A DNA stretch of 64,000 bases from JBCDJG01 sp038748065 (GTDB lineage: Bacteria > Pseudomonadota > Gammaproteobacteria > Pseudomonadales > Halieaceae), in assembly GCA_038748065.1 (NCBI GenBank), contig JBCDJG010000018.1, positions 1 to 64,000 of the forward strand, written 5' to 3'. Under the pieces are notes generated by a model. The model saw only the letters and a program-made list of their open reading frames with translations. It was not told the DNA's origin and searched no databases. Made by a program: the position numbers and the translations under genes. Position 1 is the first letter of the stretch. Every line of letters begins with the position of its first letter. Of this stretch, positions 34,190 to 43,147 are shown one piece after another.

Positions 34190-34951
34190 CTACTTGCCCA
34201 GCGCCTTTTGATAGGCATGCACCGCATTCTCAAGGCCAATGCGAATGGCATCTACGGTCAGGGCATGGCCTATGGACACCTCGAGCAGTCCCGGCACCGT
34301 GCTGAAGCGCGGCAGATTGTGCAAATCGAGATCGTGTCCGGCATTCAGTCCAAGACCTTCCTCGGCGGCGACCTCGGCGGCCGCCCAGAACTGCCCAAAT
34401 ACCTCATCCACATTTTCATCCCGGGCAAAGGCATGGGCGTAGGTTTCGGTGTACAGCTCAATGCGATCAGTGCCGGTTTGAGCCGCGAGGCGTATCTGCT
34501 CCGGGTCCGGGTCCATGAACAGGCTAGTGCGAATACCAAGCGCCTTTAGCTCTGCAAGCAGCGGCGCGATGCGATCGCCATCGGCTTTCAGGTCGAAGCC
34601 GTGATCTGAGGTTAGCTGGGCGTCCCCGTCTGGAACGAGCGTGCACTGGGCCGGCCGGATCTCCTTTACCAGCTCCATAAATCCCGGATAGTCGCTAACG
34701 CCCGCGCGCTCACTTTTGCGTGGCGGCGCCAGGGGATTGCCCTCGATGTTGAATTCCACGTCGAGTGTGGCAGCGAGGTCGAAGCAATCGTCCGCGCGGA
34801 TATGGCGCTGGTCCGGCCGCGGGTGCACGGTTATGCCGTCGGCGCCCGCGTCGATACACATGCGTGCATGCGCCGGCACGCTGGGATTAGTGGTATCGCG
34901 CGAGTTGCGGATCAGCGCGATTTTATTCAGGTTGACACTGAGCGCTATCAC
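34190..34951 (-). CDS. pdxJ: Pyridoxine 5'-phosphate synthase PdxJ
   Basis: 253-residue TIM barrel that condenses 3-amino-1-hydroxyacetone phosphate with 1-deoxyxylulose 5-phosphate in the DXP-dependent vitamin B6 pathway. Signatures: LSVNLNKIALIRNSRDTTNP at the start, GADGITVHPRPDQRHI with catalytic His, EFNIEGNP, TLVPD, and NAGHDLDLHNL near the end. The partner serC (erythronate-phosphate pathway) is at 50865. Note that the cyclophilin gene stop overlaps the start of pdxJ by 4 bases, an unusual pairing (recO or rnc genes are more common upstream). Confidence 0.95.
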   Translation of the reverse strand: MIALSVNLNKIALIRNSRDTTNPSVPAHARMCIDAGADGITVHPRPDQRHIRADDCFDLAATLDVEFNIEGNPLAPPRKSERAGVSDYPGFMELVKEIRPAQCTLVPDGDAQLTSDHGFDLKADGDRIAPLLAELKALGIRTSLFMDPDPEQIRLAAQTGTDRIELYTETYAHAFARDENVDEVFGQFWAAAEVAAEEGLGLNAGHDLDLHNLPRFSTVPGLLEVSIGHALTVDAIRIGLENAVHAYQKALGK

Positions 34952-35508
34952 GGCTGTTCCACGCGCACAATTTCCTCGATGACCACCGTTTCCAGCGGCA
35001 CATTGCCGTGCATGCCCCTGTTCCCTGTGGCGGCGGTCGCTATCGAATCAACAACGTACATGCCGTCAACGACCTCGCCAAACACTGCATAGCCCATCCT
35101 GCCGGGGGTCCAATCAAGGTTGAAATTGTTACGGTGATTAATGAACCACTGGGCGGTTGCCGAGTCCGGGTCCGAAGTTCTTGCCATCGCAATGGTACCG
35201 CGCGTGTTGTGGACCCGGTTTTTTGACTCATTGGTGATCGGCATGCCCGTGGGCTTTTCCACCATGTCGACGGTAAAACCGCCGCCCTGAATCATGAAAT
35301 CGCGGATGACGCGATGGAAGATCGTATCGTTGTAGTGCCCCGCATCAACGTAACCGAGGAAGTTTTCCACCGTAATCGGTGACTTGTCGGCGTATAGCTC
35401 GACGGTGATATCACCTGCGCTGGTCTTGATCAGGACCTGTGGGTTGGCAGCCTGCGCCAACAGCGGTGTGAGCGCGAGTGCAAGTATGAACAAAAAGCGA
35501 TTGAGCAT
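34948..35508 (-). CDS. Periplasmic peptidyl-prolyl cis-trans isomerase (cyclophilin)
   Basis: 186 residues from ATG 35508, which has GGAAG eight bases upstream; an earlier in-frame start at 35523 is less likely. A signal peptide (LNRFLFILALALTPLLAQA) directs it to the periplasm. The cyclophilin core shows NFLGYVDAGHYNDTIFHRV and the IQGGGF segment with the catalytic Arg and Gln, like PpiA. It catalyses prolyl isomerisation in exported proteins. Overlaps pdxJ by 4 bases. Confidence 0.9.
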   Translation of the reverse strand: MLNRFLFILALALTPLLAQAANPQVLIKTSAGDITVELYADKSPITVENFLGYVDAGHYNDTIFHRVIRDFMIQGGGFTVDMVEKPTGMPITNESKNRVHNTRGTIAMARTSDPDSATAQWFINHRNNFNLDWTPGRMGYAVFGEVVDGMYVVDSIATAATGNRGMHGNVPLETVVIEEIVRVEQP

Positions 35509-35547
35509 AGTATTGGCTTCCAATAGCGGGCAGCGACAGTGCGCGAT

Positions 35548-36222
35548 CTAGGCCCAGCTTGAGCTGCGGCGACGCTTGGGCCACAGGCGCGGCACGACGA
35601 GAGTGATGATAACGCCGAGCAGCACGGCCAGCGCGCCGTTCATAAAGGCCTCGCTGGTGAGCTTGTCCTCCAGACGCTGGTTCTCTGCCTCGAGCATTTC
35701 CACTTCCGAGCGCATGTTCTGAACCTCTTCGGCGAGGCGACGGTTTTCGGTATCTAGCTGAACGGCCTTTCCGGAAATCTGTTTTAGCTGGTTGAACTCT
35801 TCGGTTACCTGCGTGAGCTCCTGGCTGGAATCGTTAAGCTGGCTGCTGAGGGAGCTGTTTTTATCGAGCATCTCACGCAGTTGGCCCTCCAGCTGATTAT
35901 TGGTGCCAGCCAGGTTCTCGGCCTGCTTCTCGGCGGCGTTCACTTTCAGTGCAGCCGGTAACTTCTCCATCAAATACTGGCTGCGCATCCAGCCGCTCGT
36001 ACCTCGATCGGTGGTAATCAGAGACCATACGCCGTCGCTGCTCGTCTCGGATACGGTCAGGCGGGTACCTGAGGGAATGCCCCTGTGCACGATGCGATAG
36101 TCGCTGCCCGCCCCTCTGCGCAGGGGAATGTACTGAGTGTCGCTGACGTAGCGCACGTCCTGGGCGAATAACGCGCTACTGCCGAGGGCGGCGGTCAGCA
36201 CAATAATCTGGCGTAGCAACAT
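35548..36222 (-). CDS. SH3 domain protein, TIGR04211/YgiM type
   Basis: 224 residues from ATG 36222 (CCGGAACC upstream; the open frame begins 19 codons earlier). Signal peptide to about 20; bacterial SH3 domain at about 24-85 (QYIPLRRGAGSDYRIVHRG, GTSGWMRSQYL); long coiled coil at about 95-190; one C-terminal transmembrane helix followed by a basic tail (PKRRRSSSW). This is the layout of YgiM-like envelope proteins, thought to be anchored in the inner membrane with a periplasmic SH3 head. Exact role unknown. Confidence 0.85.
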   Translation of the reverse strand: MLLRQIIVLTAALGSSALFAQDVRYVSDTQYIPLRRGAGSDYRIVHRGIPSGTRLTVSETSSDGVWSLITTDRGTSGWMRSQYLMEKLPAALKVNAAEKQAENLAGTNNQLEGQLREMLDKNSSLSSQLNDSSQELTQVTEEFNQLKQISGKAVQLDTENRRLAEEVQNMRSEVEMLEAENQRLEDKLTSEAFMNGALAVLLGVIITLVVPRLWPKRRRSSSWA

Positions 36223-36284
36223 GGTGGTTCCGGTGACTTTGGCTAAAACCCGTGGTTGAAAGGGCCGCAAGGATAGCATGAATG

Positions 36285-36872
36285 CTATTCCTCGGTGAGT
36301 TCGTCCTCTTTCAGGTGAGGGCTGATGATAACCGCCGTAATAACGGTTAATACCAGGGTGAAGCCTATCGCCGAGTAAAGCTTGTAGCTGACCCAGAACT
36401 CCTCACTGAAATTGTAAGCCACAATAATATTTAAGGCCCCGACTACCGCGAAGTTAGTCACCCACAGCAGGTTCAGGCGCGTCCAGATGGGCTTCGGTAG
36501 CTGGATCTGGGTGCCAAGCGTGCGCTCCATGAGGTTTTTCTCGCCAATGAACTGCGAAGCGCCGAAGGCGAGCGCCAGGGCCCAATTGAAGATGGTCGGT
36601 TTCCATTGAATGAATAGTTCGTCCCGGAAGAGCAGGGTGGCGCCACCGAAAACGATGACCGCCAGGAATAACCAGATCAAGCGCTTCTCCAGCTTCCGCG
36701 TGATGGCGTAGCTGATCGCGACCTGAGCCGCGGTCGCGACCATCAGTATCGCAGTGGCGGTGAATATGCCGTCGAAGGTCAGGCTCCAGCCACCAAGTTC
36801 GAGGGTTTGGCCCTTCATCTGGTACGCGATGAAGAACAGCGCAATTGGTATAAATTCGATCAGTTGGCTCAT
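36285..36872 (-). CDS. yciB: Inner-membrane protein YciB (septation protein A family)
   Basis: 195 residues with about five transmembrane helices, starting MSQLIEFIPIALFFIAYQMK, and with the family segments FGGATLLFRDELFIQWKPTI and the following FNWALA, and FWVSYKLYSAIGFT. YciB/IspZ-type proteins affect cell envelope synthesis and septation. It is divergent from the PHP gene at 36951; a GGCGG-CT-CCGCC inverted repeat at 36879-36890 sits just before its start. Confidence 0.92.
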   Translation of the reverse strand: MSQLIEFIPIALFFIAYQMKGQTLELGGWSLTFDGIFTATAILMVATAAQVAISYAITRKLEKRLIWLFLAVIVFGGATLLFRDELFIQWKPTIFNWALALAFGASQFIGEKNLMERTLGTQIQLPKPIWTRLNLLWVTNFAVVGALNIIVAYNFSEEFWVSYKLYSAIGFTLVLTVITAVIISPHLKEDELTEE

Positions 36873-36950
36873 CTTGAGGGCGGCTCCGCCGTGTTAAACT
36901 TCGGGCGCCTCGAACAGCTGACCCTGAAAAGGTCGAAAGTGTAAAAGATT

Positions 36951-37811
36951 GTGCGCATAGACTTCCACACCCATTCCACGGCCTCCGACGGAGCTTTGTC
37001 GCCGGCGCAACTGCTGGCACGCGCTTCCGCGCGTGATATCACACTGCTCGCCATCACCGACCACGATACGGTCTCGGGCTTTGAAGAGGCGAGGCTGCTC
37101 GCCGCAGGCAGCGATGGGCTGCCGCGCCTGGTGCCGGGCATCGAGTATTCCTGCCGCTGGTCGGGCGTCACCATCCATGTGTTGGGCCTGGGCATGAATT
37201 GCGAGCACCCCGCCATGCGCGAAGGGCTGGCGCAGCTCGCGTCTGCGCGTCGTGAGCGCGGAGAAAAGACTGCAGCTAAGTTAGAGGCCCTCGGTTTTGC
37301 CGGTGCGCTGGATGGCGCTTTGGCGCGCGCTGGGGAATCACAGCTGGGCCGGCCACATTTCGCCGCCTGGCTGGTGGATGAGGGGCACGTGCCCGATATC
37401 AGCACGGCCTTCGATAAGTATCTGGGCCAGGGCAAGGTGGGCGATATCAAGGCCTATTGGCCGGAACTGTCCCTGGTTGTGCACTGGATCACAGCGGCGG
37501 GCGGGGTGGCCATTATCGCCCATCCACTGAAATACAAGTTTACGCGCATGAAGCTCAGTCGGCTGATAATCGATTTCAAGGCGGCCGGTGGTCAGGGCCT
37601 CGAGATCGCGAGCGGCCGCCAGACGCCGGACCAGATTGCCCAGCTGTGTCGTCTTGCGCGCGAGTATGAGCTGGAAGTCTCGCTCGGCAGTGACTTTCAT
37701 CGGGATGGCCCCTACCACCCGGATGTTGGCGTTGACCTGCCGCGAATCGATGGCCTGCGCGGCGTGTGGCAACGCTTTCTGAACCCGCCAGTCGCCTCGA
37801 CGGGCGCGTGA
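36951..37811 (+). CDS. rnm: PHP-domain phosphoesterase, RNase AM (YciV/TrpH) family
   Basis: 286 residues from GTG 36951. PHP metal-binding motifs are visible: DFHTHSTASDGALSP with the first two His, ITDHDT at about 34-39, PGIEYS, IIAHPLKYKF and SDFHRDGP near the end. The E. coli counterpart hydrolyses 3',5'-nucleotide bisphosphates and trims 5' ends of rRNA. The next gene, yciO, follows 7 bases later as in E. coli, which supports the assignment. Confidence 0.88.
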   Translation: MRIDFHTHSTASDGALSPAQLLARASARDITLLAITDHDTVSGFEEARLLAAGSDGLPRLVPGIEYSCRWSGVTIHVLGLGMNCEHPAMREGLAQLASARRERGEKTAAKLEALGFAGALDGALARAGESQLGRPHFAAWLVDEGHVPDISTAFDKYLGQGKVGDIKAYWPELSLVVHWITAAGGVAIIAHPLKYKFTRMKLSRLIIDFKAAGGQGLEIASGRQTPDQIAQLCRLAREYELEVSLGSDFHRDGPYHPDVGVDLPRIDGLRGVWQRFLNPPVASTGA

Positions 37812-37818
37812 GCGCCTC

Positions 37819-38442
37819 GTGAGCCAGTTCTTCACAGTGCACCCGGTCAATCCGCAGGCCCGGCTTGTGCGACAGGCCGTAGATATCATTCGCGCTGGCG
37901 GTGTGGTGGTGTATCCCACGGACTCTGCCTATGCTCTGGGCTGTCATATTGGCGATAAGTCGGCCCTGGATCGCATACGCCGGATTCGTAAGCTGGACGA
38001 CCGGCACAATTTCACGCTCGTGTGCCGCGACCTGTCGGAGATTGCCAGCTACGCCCGGGTTGACAACACCGCCTACCGGCAGCTGCGGCAGTCAACCCCC
38101 GGGCCCTACACCTTTATCCTGCGGGCGACCTCAGAGGTGCCGCGTCGGCTTATGCATCCGAAGCGCAAGACCGTCGGCCTGCGCGTGCCTGATAACCAGA
38201 TCGCTCTAGACCTCCTGGCGGACCTGAATGAGCCACTAATGAGCGTGACCCTGATCATGCCGGGTGACGATTATCCGCTAATCGATCCCTATGAAATCCG
38301 CGAATTGCTTGAACATGATGTCGACCTTGTCATTGACGGCGGCTACTGCGGCATGGAGCCCACGACCGTGGTGGATATGGCCGATGAGACGCCGGTGATC
38401 CTGCGGGTCGGCAAAGGCGACCCCGAGCCTTTCCAGACTTGA
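37819..38442 (+). CDS. yciO: YciO family (Sua5/YrdC-like) protein
   Basis: 207 residues from GTG 37819, equal in length to E. coli YciO. Conserved segments: GGVVVYPTDSAYALGCHIGD, IRKLDDRHNFTLVCRDLSE, and the LKR-like MHPKRKTVGLRVPD. It belongs to the threonylcarbamoyl-AMP synthase superfamily; TsaC/Sua5 make threonylcarbamoyl-AMP for tRNA t6A, but the role of YciO itself is less certain. It pairs with the PHP gene upstream. Confidence 0.88.
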   Translation: MSQFFTVHPVNPQARLVRQAVDIIRAGGVVVYPTDSAYALGCHIGDKSALDRIRRIRKLDDRHNFTLVCRDLSEIASYARVDNTAYRQLRQSTPGPYTFILRATSEVPRRLMHPKRKTVGLRVPDNQIALDLLADLNEPLMSVTLIMPGDDYPLIDPYEIRELLEHDVDLVIDGGYCGMEPTTVVDMADETPVILRVGKGDPEPFQT

Positions 38443-38443
38443 C

Positions 38444-39046
38444 TCAGACGCTGGGCCACAGCACCGGATACAGCGACAGTATCAACAGTACAGCCATGCC
38501 CACGTTGAACAACAGCAAGCGTCTGGGTGTATGCAGAAAGCCGCGCATCTGCTGGCCAAGAACCGCCCAGACACCGGAGCAGGGCAGTGTCACCGCGCCG
38601 AATATGACGGCCATCAGGATTGCCGCTCGCCAGTCGGAGCCCAGGGAGTACAGGGTTACCGCAGTGATCCCCATCGTCCAGCCCTTGGGGTTCACCCACT
38701 GGAACGCGGCGGCCTGCATGAAGGTCAGGGGCTTGGCGCTGCCCTCGCCCCCTGATCCGGGCTCGCTCGCTGTAGCGATTTTCCAGGCAAGCCATAGCAT
38801 GTAAATAACGCTGACGACCCTGAGCACTTCATAGCTGGCCGGGAAGCGCTGGAACAGCTGACCGATGCCCAGACTGATCAGCAGAATCATGAAGGTGAAT
38901 CCCAGCACAACTCCCCACAGATGGGGTAGGGTGCGCCGTATGCCGAAATTGACTCCGGAGGCCATGAGCATCAGGTTGTTGGGACCGGGCGTGATCGCGG
39001 CGACCAGGGTGAACACCGCCAGGCCGGTGATAAGTTCGACTGTCAT
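38444..39046 (-). CDS. LysE-family amino-acid exporter
   Basis: 200 residues from ATG 39046; the open frame runs much further but overlaps the scpA start region. Six hydrophobic helices; the family motif TLVAAITPGPNNLMLMASG lies at about 11-29, and the second motif FQWVNPKGW near 120. RhtB/LysE proteins export amino acids or related metabolites; the substrate is unknown. Its stop is one base from the yciO stop, in convergent orientation. Confidence 0.88.
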   Translation of the reverse strand: MTVELITGLAVFTLVAAITPGPNNLMLMASGVNFGIRRTLPHLWGVVLGFTFMILLISLGIGQLFQRFPASYEVLRVVSVIYMLWLAWKIATASEPGSGGEGSAKPLTFMQAAAFQWVNPKGWTMGITAVTLYSLGSDWRAAILMAVIFGAVTLPCSGVWAVLGQQMRGFLHTPRRLLLFNVGMAVLLILSLYPVLWPSV

Positions 39047-39145
39047 AGCACAAATATAAGCGATAATTACCCGTGTCGAATCGTGTATTGCGCTGTCAAA
39101 GCGAGGTATACTCATCGCATAACACCGAAGCGACGTGAACCGGCT

Positions 39146-40066
39146 GTGAGCGACTCGAATCAGGCCCAGGACCAGGCTCAAAATCAGGCTAAAAACCAGG
39201 CTGAAAGCCGGGCCTCCGAGAAGGCCCAGGACAGCGCCACCGACCCCACAACAAACGGCCCCCTCATAGGGCCCGTGCAGCCGCAACAGGGTGAGATGCC
39301 CTTCGCGGTGGTGATGGGGCAAGCGGTCACAGAACTCCCCAAGGATCTCTATATTCCCCCTCAGGCTCTGGAGGTATTCCTTGAAGCCTTTGAGGGGCCG
39401 CTCGACCTCCTGCTCTATCTGATCAGGCGGCAGAATATCGATATCCTCGAGATCGATGTCTCAGCGATAACTGAACAATACATGCAGTACGTGCAGCTGA
39501 TGGACGCCATGCAGTTCGAGCTGGCCGCTGAATATCTGCTGATGGCCGCCATGCTGGCCGAGATCAAGTCGCGCATGCTGCTGCCGCGCTCGGCAGAAGT
39601 GGAAGATGACGAGGAAGACCCCAGGGCGCAGCTGATTCGGCGTTTGCAGGAATACGAGCGTTTTAAGAAGGCCGCCGAGGATATCGAAGAGATGCCCAGG
39701 CTGGAGCGCGATACCTGGGTTGCCAGCGCACAGCCGCCGGACATTAACCGGCAGCGTCCGGAACCTGATGTGGACATGCGCGAGCTGCTGGTTGCGCTTG
39801 GCGAAGTATTACGCCGCGCGGACATGTTTGAAAGCCATCACATTCAGCGCGAGGCGCTATCGACGCGCGAGCGTATGAGCGAGGTGCTGGAAAAGCTCTC
39901 GGGTCAACAGTTCGTACCCTTTGTTGCGCTGTTTTCTTCCCGAGAAGGGCGCCTGGGCGTTGTGGTGACCTTCCTGGCAGTCATGGAGCTGATAAAAGAA
40001 TCGCTGGTGGAGATCGTGCAAACCGAGAACTTCGGTCCCATTCACGTCAAGGCAAGGGCCGAGTAA
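39146..40066 (+). CDS. scpA: Segregation and condensation protein A
   Basis: Kleisin subunit of the SMC-ScpAB condensin. 306 residues from GTG 39146 (the frame is open to 39083). The N-terminal 50 residues are a Gln/Ala-rich low-complexity leader made of 12-base units. The kleisin N-domain begins at FEGPLDLLLYLIRRQNIDIL, with EYLLMAAMLAEIKSRMLLP following; the C-terminal winged helix (GVVVTFLAVMELIKE) is at the end. The leader is longer than usual; a later start cannot be excluded. scpB follows with no gap. Confidence 0.9.
   Translation: MSDSNQAQDQAQNQAKNQAESRASEKAQDSATDPTTNGPLIGPVQPQQGEMPFAVVMGQAVTELPKDLYIPPQALEVFLEAFEGPLDLLLYLIRRQNIDILEIDVSAITEQYMQYVQLMDAMQFELAAEYLLMAAMLAEIKSRMLLPRSAEVEDDEEDPRAQLIRRLQEYERFKKAAEDIEEMPRLERDTWVASAQPPDINRQRPEPDVDMRELLVALGEVLRRADMFESHHIQREALSTRERMSEVLEKLSGQQFVPFVALFSSREGRLGVVVTFLAVMELIKESLVEIVQTENFGPIHVKARAE
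39161..39232 (+). repeat. 12-bp imperfect repeat in the scpA leader
   Basis: Six imperfect 12-base units, encoding QAQD-QAQN-QAKN-QAES-RASE-KAQD, at the extreme N-terminus of ScpA. The units share CAGGCN and drift toward the 3' end, as expected from old slippage. They lie before the folded kleisin domain. Confidence 0.7.
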
Positions 40067-40936
40067 ATGGCAGAAACCGGTTTGGTCCAGATCATCGAAG
40101 GAGCCCTGCTAGCGGCGGGCAAAGCCCTTACGGTGGCGCAGCTGGGGGACCTGTTTGAGGAGCACGAGCGGCCGGAGAGCACCACCATCCGCGAGGCGCT
40201 GAAAGAAGTCGCTGAGCGATGCGAAGATAGAGGCTTTGAGCTGCAGGAGGTTGCCACGGGCTTTCGGTTCCAGGTTCGGCAAAACCTGAGCCCCTGGGTG
40301 GCGCGGCTGTGGCAGGAGCGCCCGCAGCGCTATTCACGGGCCCTGCTGGAGACGCTGGCCCTCATCGCCTATCGCCAGCCGATCACGCGCGGTGAGATTG
40401 AGGAGATTCGCGGCGTGGCAGTGAGCTCCAACATCATCAAGACGCTGCACGAGCGCGAATGGATTCGTGTGGTCGGCCACCGAGATGTTCCGGGCAGGCC
40501 CGCAATGTATGCAACCACGCGCCAGTTCCTGGATTACTTCAATTTGAAAACACTGGATCAGCTGCCAGCGTTAGCAGAGATTCGCGATCTGGAAACGCTC
40601 AATGCCGAGCTCGGCTTTTCCGAGCCCCTGCCTGAGGGTCAGGAAGAGAAGCCGGACGAGGGTGAGGGGCCAGGCCTGACCGTTGTGGGCGGCACCGACT
40701 ACCAGCCGGGAGACGCCGAAGGCGCAGAAGGTTTAGAAGGTGTAGAAGGCGCAGAAGGTATTGAAGGTGTCGAAGGCGTCGAAGGTCACGATGGTGACAC
40801 AGGCCATGAAGGTGAAGCCGAGGTCGATGCTGTAGACCCAGAGGTTTTTGCCGAAGTTGCCGAATCCGTAGCGGCTGAGCTCACGAACAACGATACCGGC
40901 GATAGCGACGCAGCCGACGCCGACCCCCGCACCTGA
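40067..40936 (+). CDS. scpB: Segregation and condensation protein B
   Basis: 289 residues. Two winged-helix domains fill about 1-185: GALLAAGKALTVAQLGDLF, ETLALIAYRQPITRGEIEEI and VSSNIIKTLHEREWIRVVGH are the diagnostic segments. It bridges ScpA and SMC in the condensin ring. The C-terminal 90 residues are highly acidic and contain a run of Gly-X-Glu triplets encoded by 9-base repeats, an extension not needed for the core fold. The ATG directly follows the scpA TAA. Confidence 0.93.
   Translation: MAETGLVQIIEGALLAAGKALTVAQLGDLFEEHERPESTTIREALKEVAERCEDRGFELQEVATGFRFQVRQNLSPWVARLWQERPQRYSRALLETLALIAYRQPITRGEIEEIRGVAVSSNIIKTLHEREWIRVVGHRDVPGRPAMYATTRQFLDYFNLKTLDQLPALAEIRDLETLNAELGFSEPLPEGQEEKPDEGEGPGLTVVGGTDYQPGDAEGAEGLEGVEGAEGIEGVEGVEGHDGDTGHEGEAEVDAVDPEVFAEVAESVAAELTNNDTGDSDAADADPRT
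40718..40786 (+). repeat. 9-bp tandem repeats coding a Gly-X-Glu tail in scpB
   Basis: Eight consecutive GAA-GGN cores spaced exactly 9 bases apart (GAA at 40718, 40727, 40736 and so on to 40781), with a variable hydrophobic codon between. They encode repeated Gly-(Ala/Leu/Val/Ile)-Glu triplets, collagen-like in spacing but without proline. The protein pattern continues for a few more degenerate triplets. Confidence 0.85.
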
Positions 40937-40949
40937 CGCGGATACGATT

Positions 40950-41780
40950 TTGTCTGACGCCTCTTCTGCCCGTGGCGAGAAGCTGCAAAAGGTCCTTGCT
41001 CGCAGCGGCCTGGGTTCGCGGCGTGAAATGGAGCGTTGGATCGAGGCGGGCAGGGTTGCGGTCGATGGCCGGCCCGCTGGCCTGGGTGACCGCGTCGAGC
41101 CGGGCGCGCGCATTGCTGTCGATGGCCGGGCCATCGACACCAGTCCAGCCAACGAGACACGCTGTATCCTCTATCACAAACCGACCGGTGAGGTGTGCTC
41201 GCGCAGTGATCCCCAGAAGCGCCGCACCGTTTTCGAACGCCTTCCCAAGGTAAAGTCGGGTCGCTGGATTTCTATCGGGCGCCTCGACTACAACACCTCC
41301 GGCCTGCTGCTCTTTACGACGGACGGGGAACTCGCGAATGCGCTGATGCATCCCTCAGCGAATATCGAGCGAGAATACATGGTTCGGGTGATGGGCGAAG
41401 TAAAACCTGAGATGCTGGAACGTATGGTGGAGGGCGTGATGCTGGAGGACGGCATGGCCCGCTTTACCGATATAGTCGATGGCGGCGGAGACGGTATCAA
41501 CCACTGGTTTTACGTTGTGATCATGGAGGGCCGCAATCGCGAAGTGCGCAGGCTCTGGGAGTCGCAGGGCTTAACCGTGTCTCGGCTCAAGCGCGTGCGC
41601 TATGGCGAAGTGTTTATTCCCTCGAAGGTCAAGCAGGGTCAATGGGTGGAACTGGAGCCCAAGGAAGTGAAGAGTCTGTATCGCATGGCGGGCATGGATC
41701 TGAAGTCGCACAAGCGGGGCACGCGCAAGGAAAAAGCAGTTATGGAGCGGCAGTTCAACAAGCGAGGTAAGCGGCGGTGA
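40950..41780 (+). CDS. rluB: 23S rRNA pseudouridine2605 synthase RluB
   Basis: 276 residues from TTG 40950. N-terminal S4 RNA-binding domain (KVLARSGLGSRREMERWIEA, GRVAVDG), then the RsuA/RluB catalytic core with SIGRLDYNTSGLLLFTTDGE (catalytic Asp in GRLDYNTSG) and EGRNREVRRLWES. It makes pseudouridine 2605 in 23S rRNA. scpA-scpB-rluB is a widespread order. The last codons overlap the GTG of the glutamine-synthetase-like gene. Confidence 0.92.
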   Translation: MSDASSARGEKLQKVLARSGLGSRREMERWIEAGRVAVDGRPAGLGDRVEPGARIAVDGRAIDTSPANETRCILYHKPTGEVCSRSDPQKRRTVFERLPKVKSGRWISIGRLDYNTSGLLLFTTDGELANALMHPSANIEREYMVRVMGEVKPEMLERMVEGVMLEDGMARFTDIVDGGGDGINHWFYVVIMEGRNREVRRLWESQGLTVSRLKRVRYGEVFIPSKVKQGQWVELEPKEVKSLYRMAGMDLKSHKRGTRKEKAVMERQFNKRGKRR

Positions 41781-43144
41781 GCGAGCAAAGCAGTATCGAA
41801 CAGGCCAGGGCGCGGATTCAGGAAGCCGGGGTCCAGAACATCAAGTTGGCAGTTACGGATCTCGATGGCGTACTGCGAGGCAAGTACGTCAGTGCGGACA
41901 AATTTGATGCAGCGCTCGAGAAGGGCTTTGGCTTTTGCGATGTGATCTTCGGTTGGGATTCCGACGACCAACTCTACGGGCAGGACTCCTATACTGGCTG
42001 GGAGACGGCGTTCCCGGACGCCTGGGCCAGCGTCGATGCCGATAGCTGTCGTGCACTGCCGACGGAGCAGGGTCGCTCGCTGTTGTTCCTGGCAGACTTC
42101 GCAGGATCGGAGGCGGCCGCCGTCTGTCCTCGTGCCTTGCTCAAGCGCGTGCTAGCGAGGCTGGCAGGTCTTGGCTATCAGGCTACCGCGGCGGCCGAGT
42201 TTGAGTTTTTCATGTTCGACGAGTCGCCATATTCCGTTCGTGACAAAGGCTACCGTGAGCTGCAGCCGATGACGCCCGGTAACTTTGGGTATTCGGTGCT
42301 GCGAAACTCGACCCATGCGGACCTCTATCATCAGCTGCTGGAGATGACGCAAACCATGGGCCTTAATCTGGAGGGGCTGCATACGGAAACTGGCCCGGGC
42401 GTGCTTGAGGCGGCTATCGCCCACAGCTATGCGCTACTGGCGGCGGACAACGCGGCCCTGTTCAAGACCTACGCCAAGGTGCTGGCGCAGCAGAATGGAC
42501 TGATGGCGACGTTTATGGCCAAGTGGTCCATGGATTACCCGGGCCAGTCCGGGCACTTGCATGTGTCACTGCAGGATGAGGCGGGAGAGCCTGTCTTCCA
42601 CGACGCATCTGCAGAGCATGGCATGTCCGAGACCATGCGGCACTTTCTTGGTGGCCAGCAGGCTTTGATGCCGGAGCTACTATCGATGGTGGCCTTAACC
42701 TGTAACAGCTATACCCGACTGGTGCCCGGTGCGTGGGCGCCCACGGCTGCCTCCTGGGGGCTTGAGAATCGCACCTGTGCCCTGCGCGTGATCGCGGGAT
42801 CGCCGCGGGCGCAGCGTATTGAGTACCGGGTTGCAGCCGCTGATATCAATCCCTACCTGGCGCTGGCGGCGGCTATTGGCTCCGGGCTCTGGGGTATAGA
42901 GAATCGCGTCGAGCCCACGGCGCCAACGCCTGGCAACGCCTACGAAGCGCGCTATCGTAAGGCACAGCAGTTGCCGAGAACGCTCGCCGAAGCGGCGGCT
43001 CGGCTGCGCGCCTCAAAGGCTGCGAGAGATCTTTTTGGTGACGCTTTTGTCGACCATTATGCTTATACCCGAGAGTGGGAAGAGCAACAGCAGCTGGCTG
43101 CGGTTACCGACTGGCAGCTGCAGCGCTACTTCGAGATTATCTGA
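41777..43144 (+). CDS. Glutamine synthetase-like gamma-glutamyl ligase
   Basis: 455 residues from GTG 41777, overlapping the rluB stop by 4 bases. Glutamine-synthetase fold: beta-grasp with KLAVTDLDGVLRGKYVS, catalytic strand AAAEFEFFMFDE, LHTETGPGVLEAAI, MATFMAKWSMDYPGQSGHLH (with the His-Val-Ser turn) and NRTCALRVI. These features place it with PuuA-like and other GS-like ligases that join glutamate to amines rather than ammonia. With the Fe-alcohol dehydrogenase next door it may start gamma-glutamylated amino-alcohol or polyamine breakdown. Confidence 0.82.
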   Translation: MSEQSSIEQARARIQEAGVQNIKLAVTDLDGVLRGKYVSADKFDAALEKGFGFCDVIFGWDSDDQLYGQDSYTGWETAFPDAWASVDADSCRALPTEQGRSLLFLADFAGSEAAAVCPRALLKRVLARLAGLGYQATAAAEFEFFMFDESPYSVRDKGYRELQPMTPGNFGYSVLRNSTHADLYHQLLEMTQTMGLNLEGLHTETGPGVLEAAIAHSYALLAADNAALFKTYAKVLAQQNGLMATFMAKWSMDYPGQSGHLHVSLQDEAGEPVFHDASAEHGMSETMRHFLGGQQALMPELLSMVALTCNSYTRLVPGAWAPTAASWGLENRTCALRVIAGSPRAQRIEYRVAAADINPYLALAAAIGSGLWGIENRVEPTAPTPGNAYEARYRKAQQLPRTLAEAAARLRASKAARDLFGDAFVDHYAYTREWEEQQQLAAVTDWQLQRYFEII

Positions 43145-43147
43145 CTC

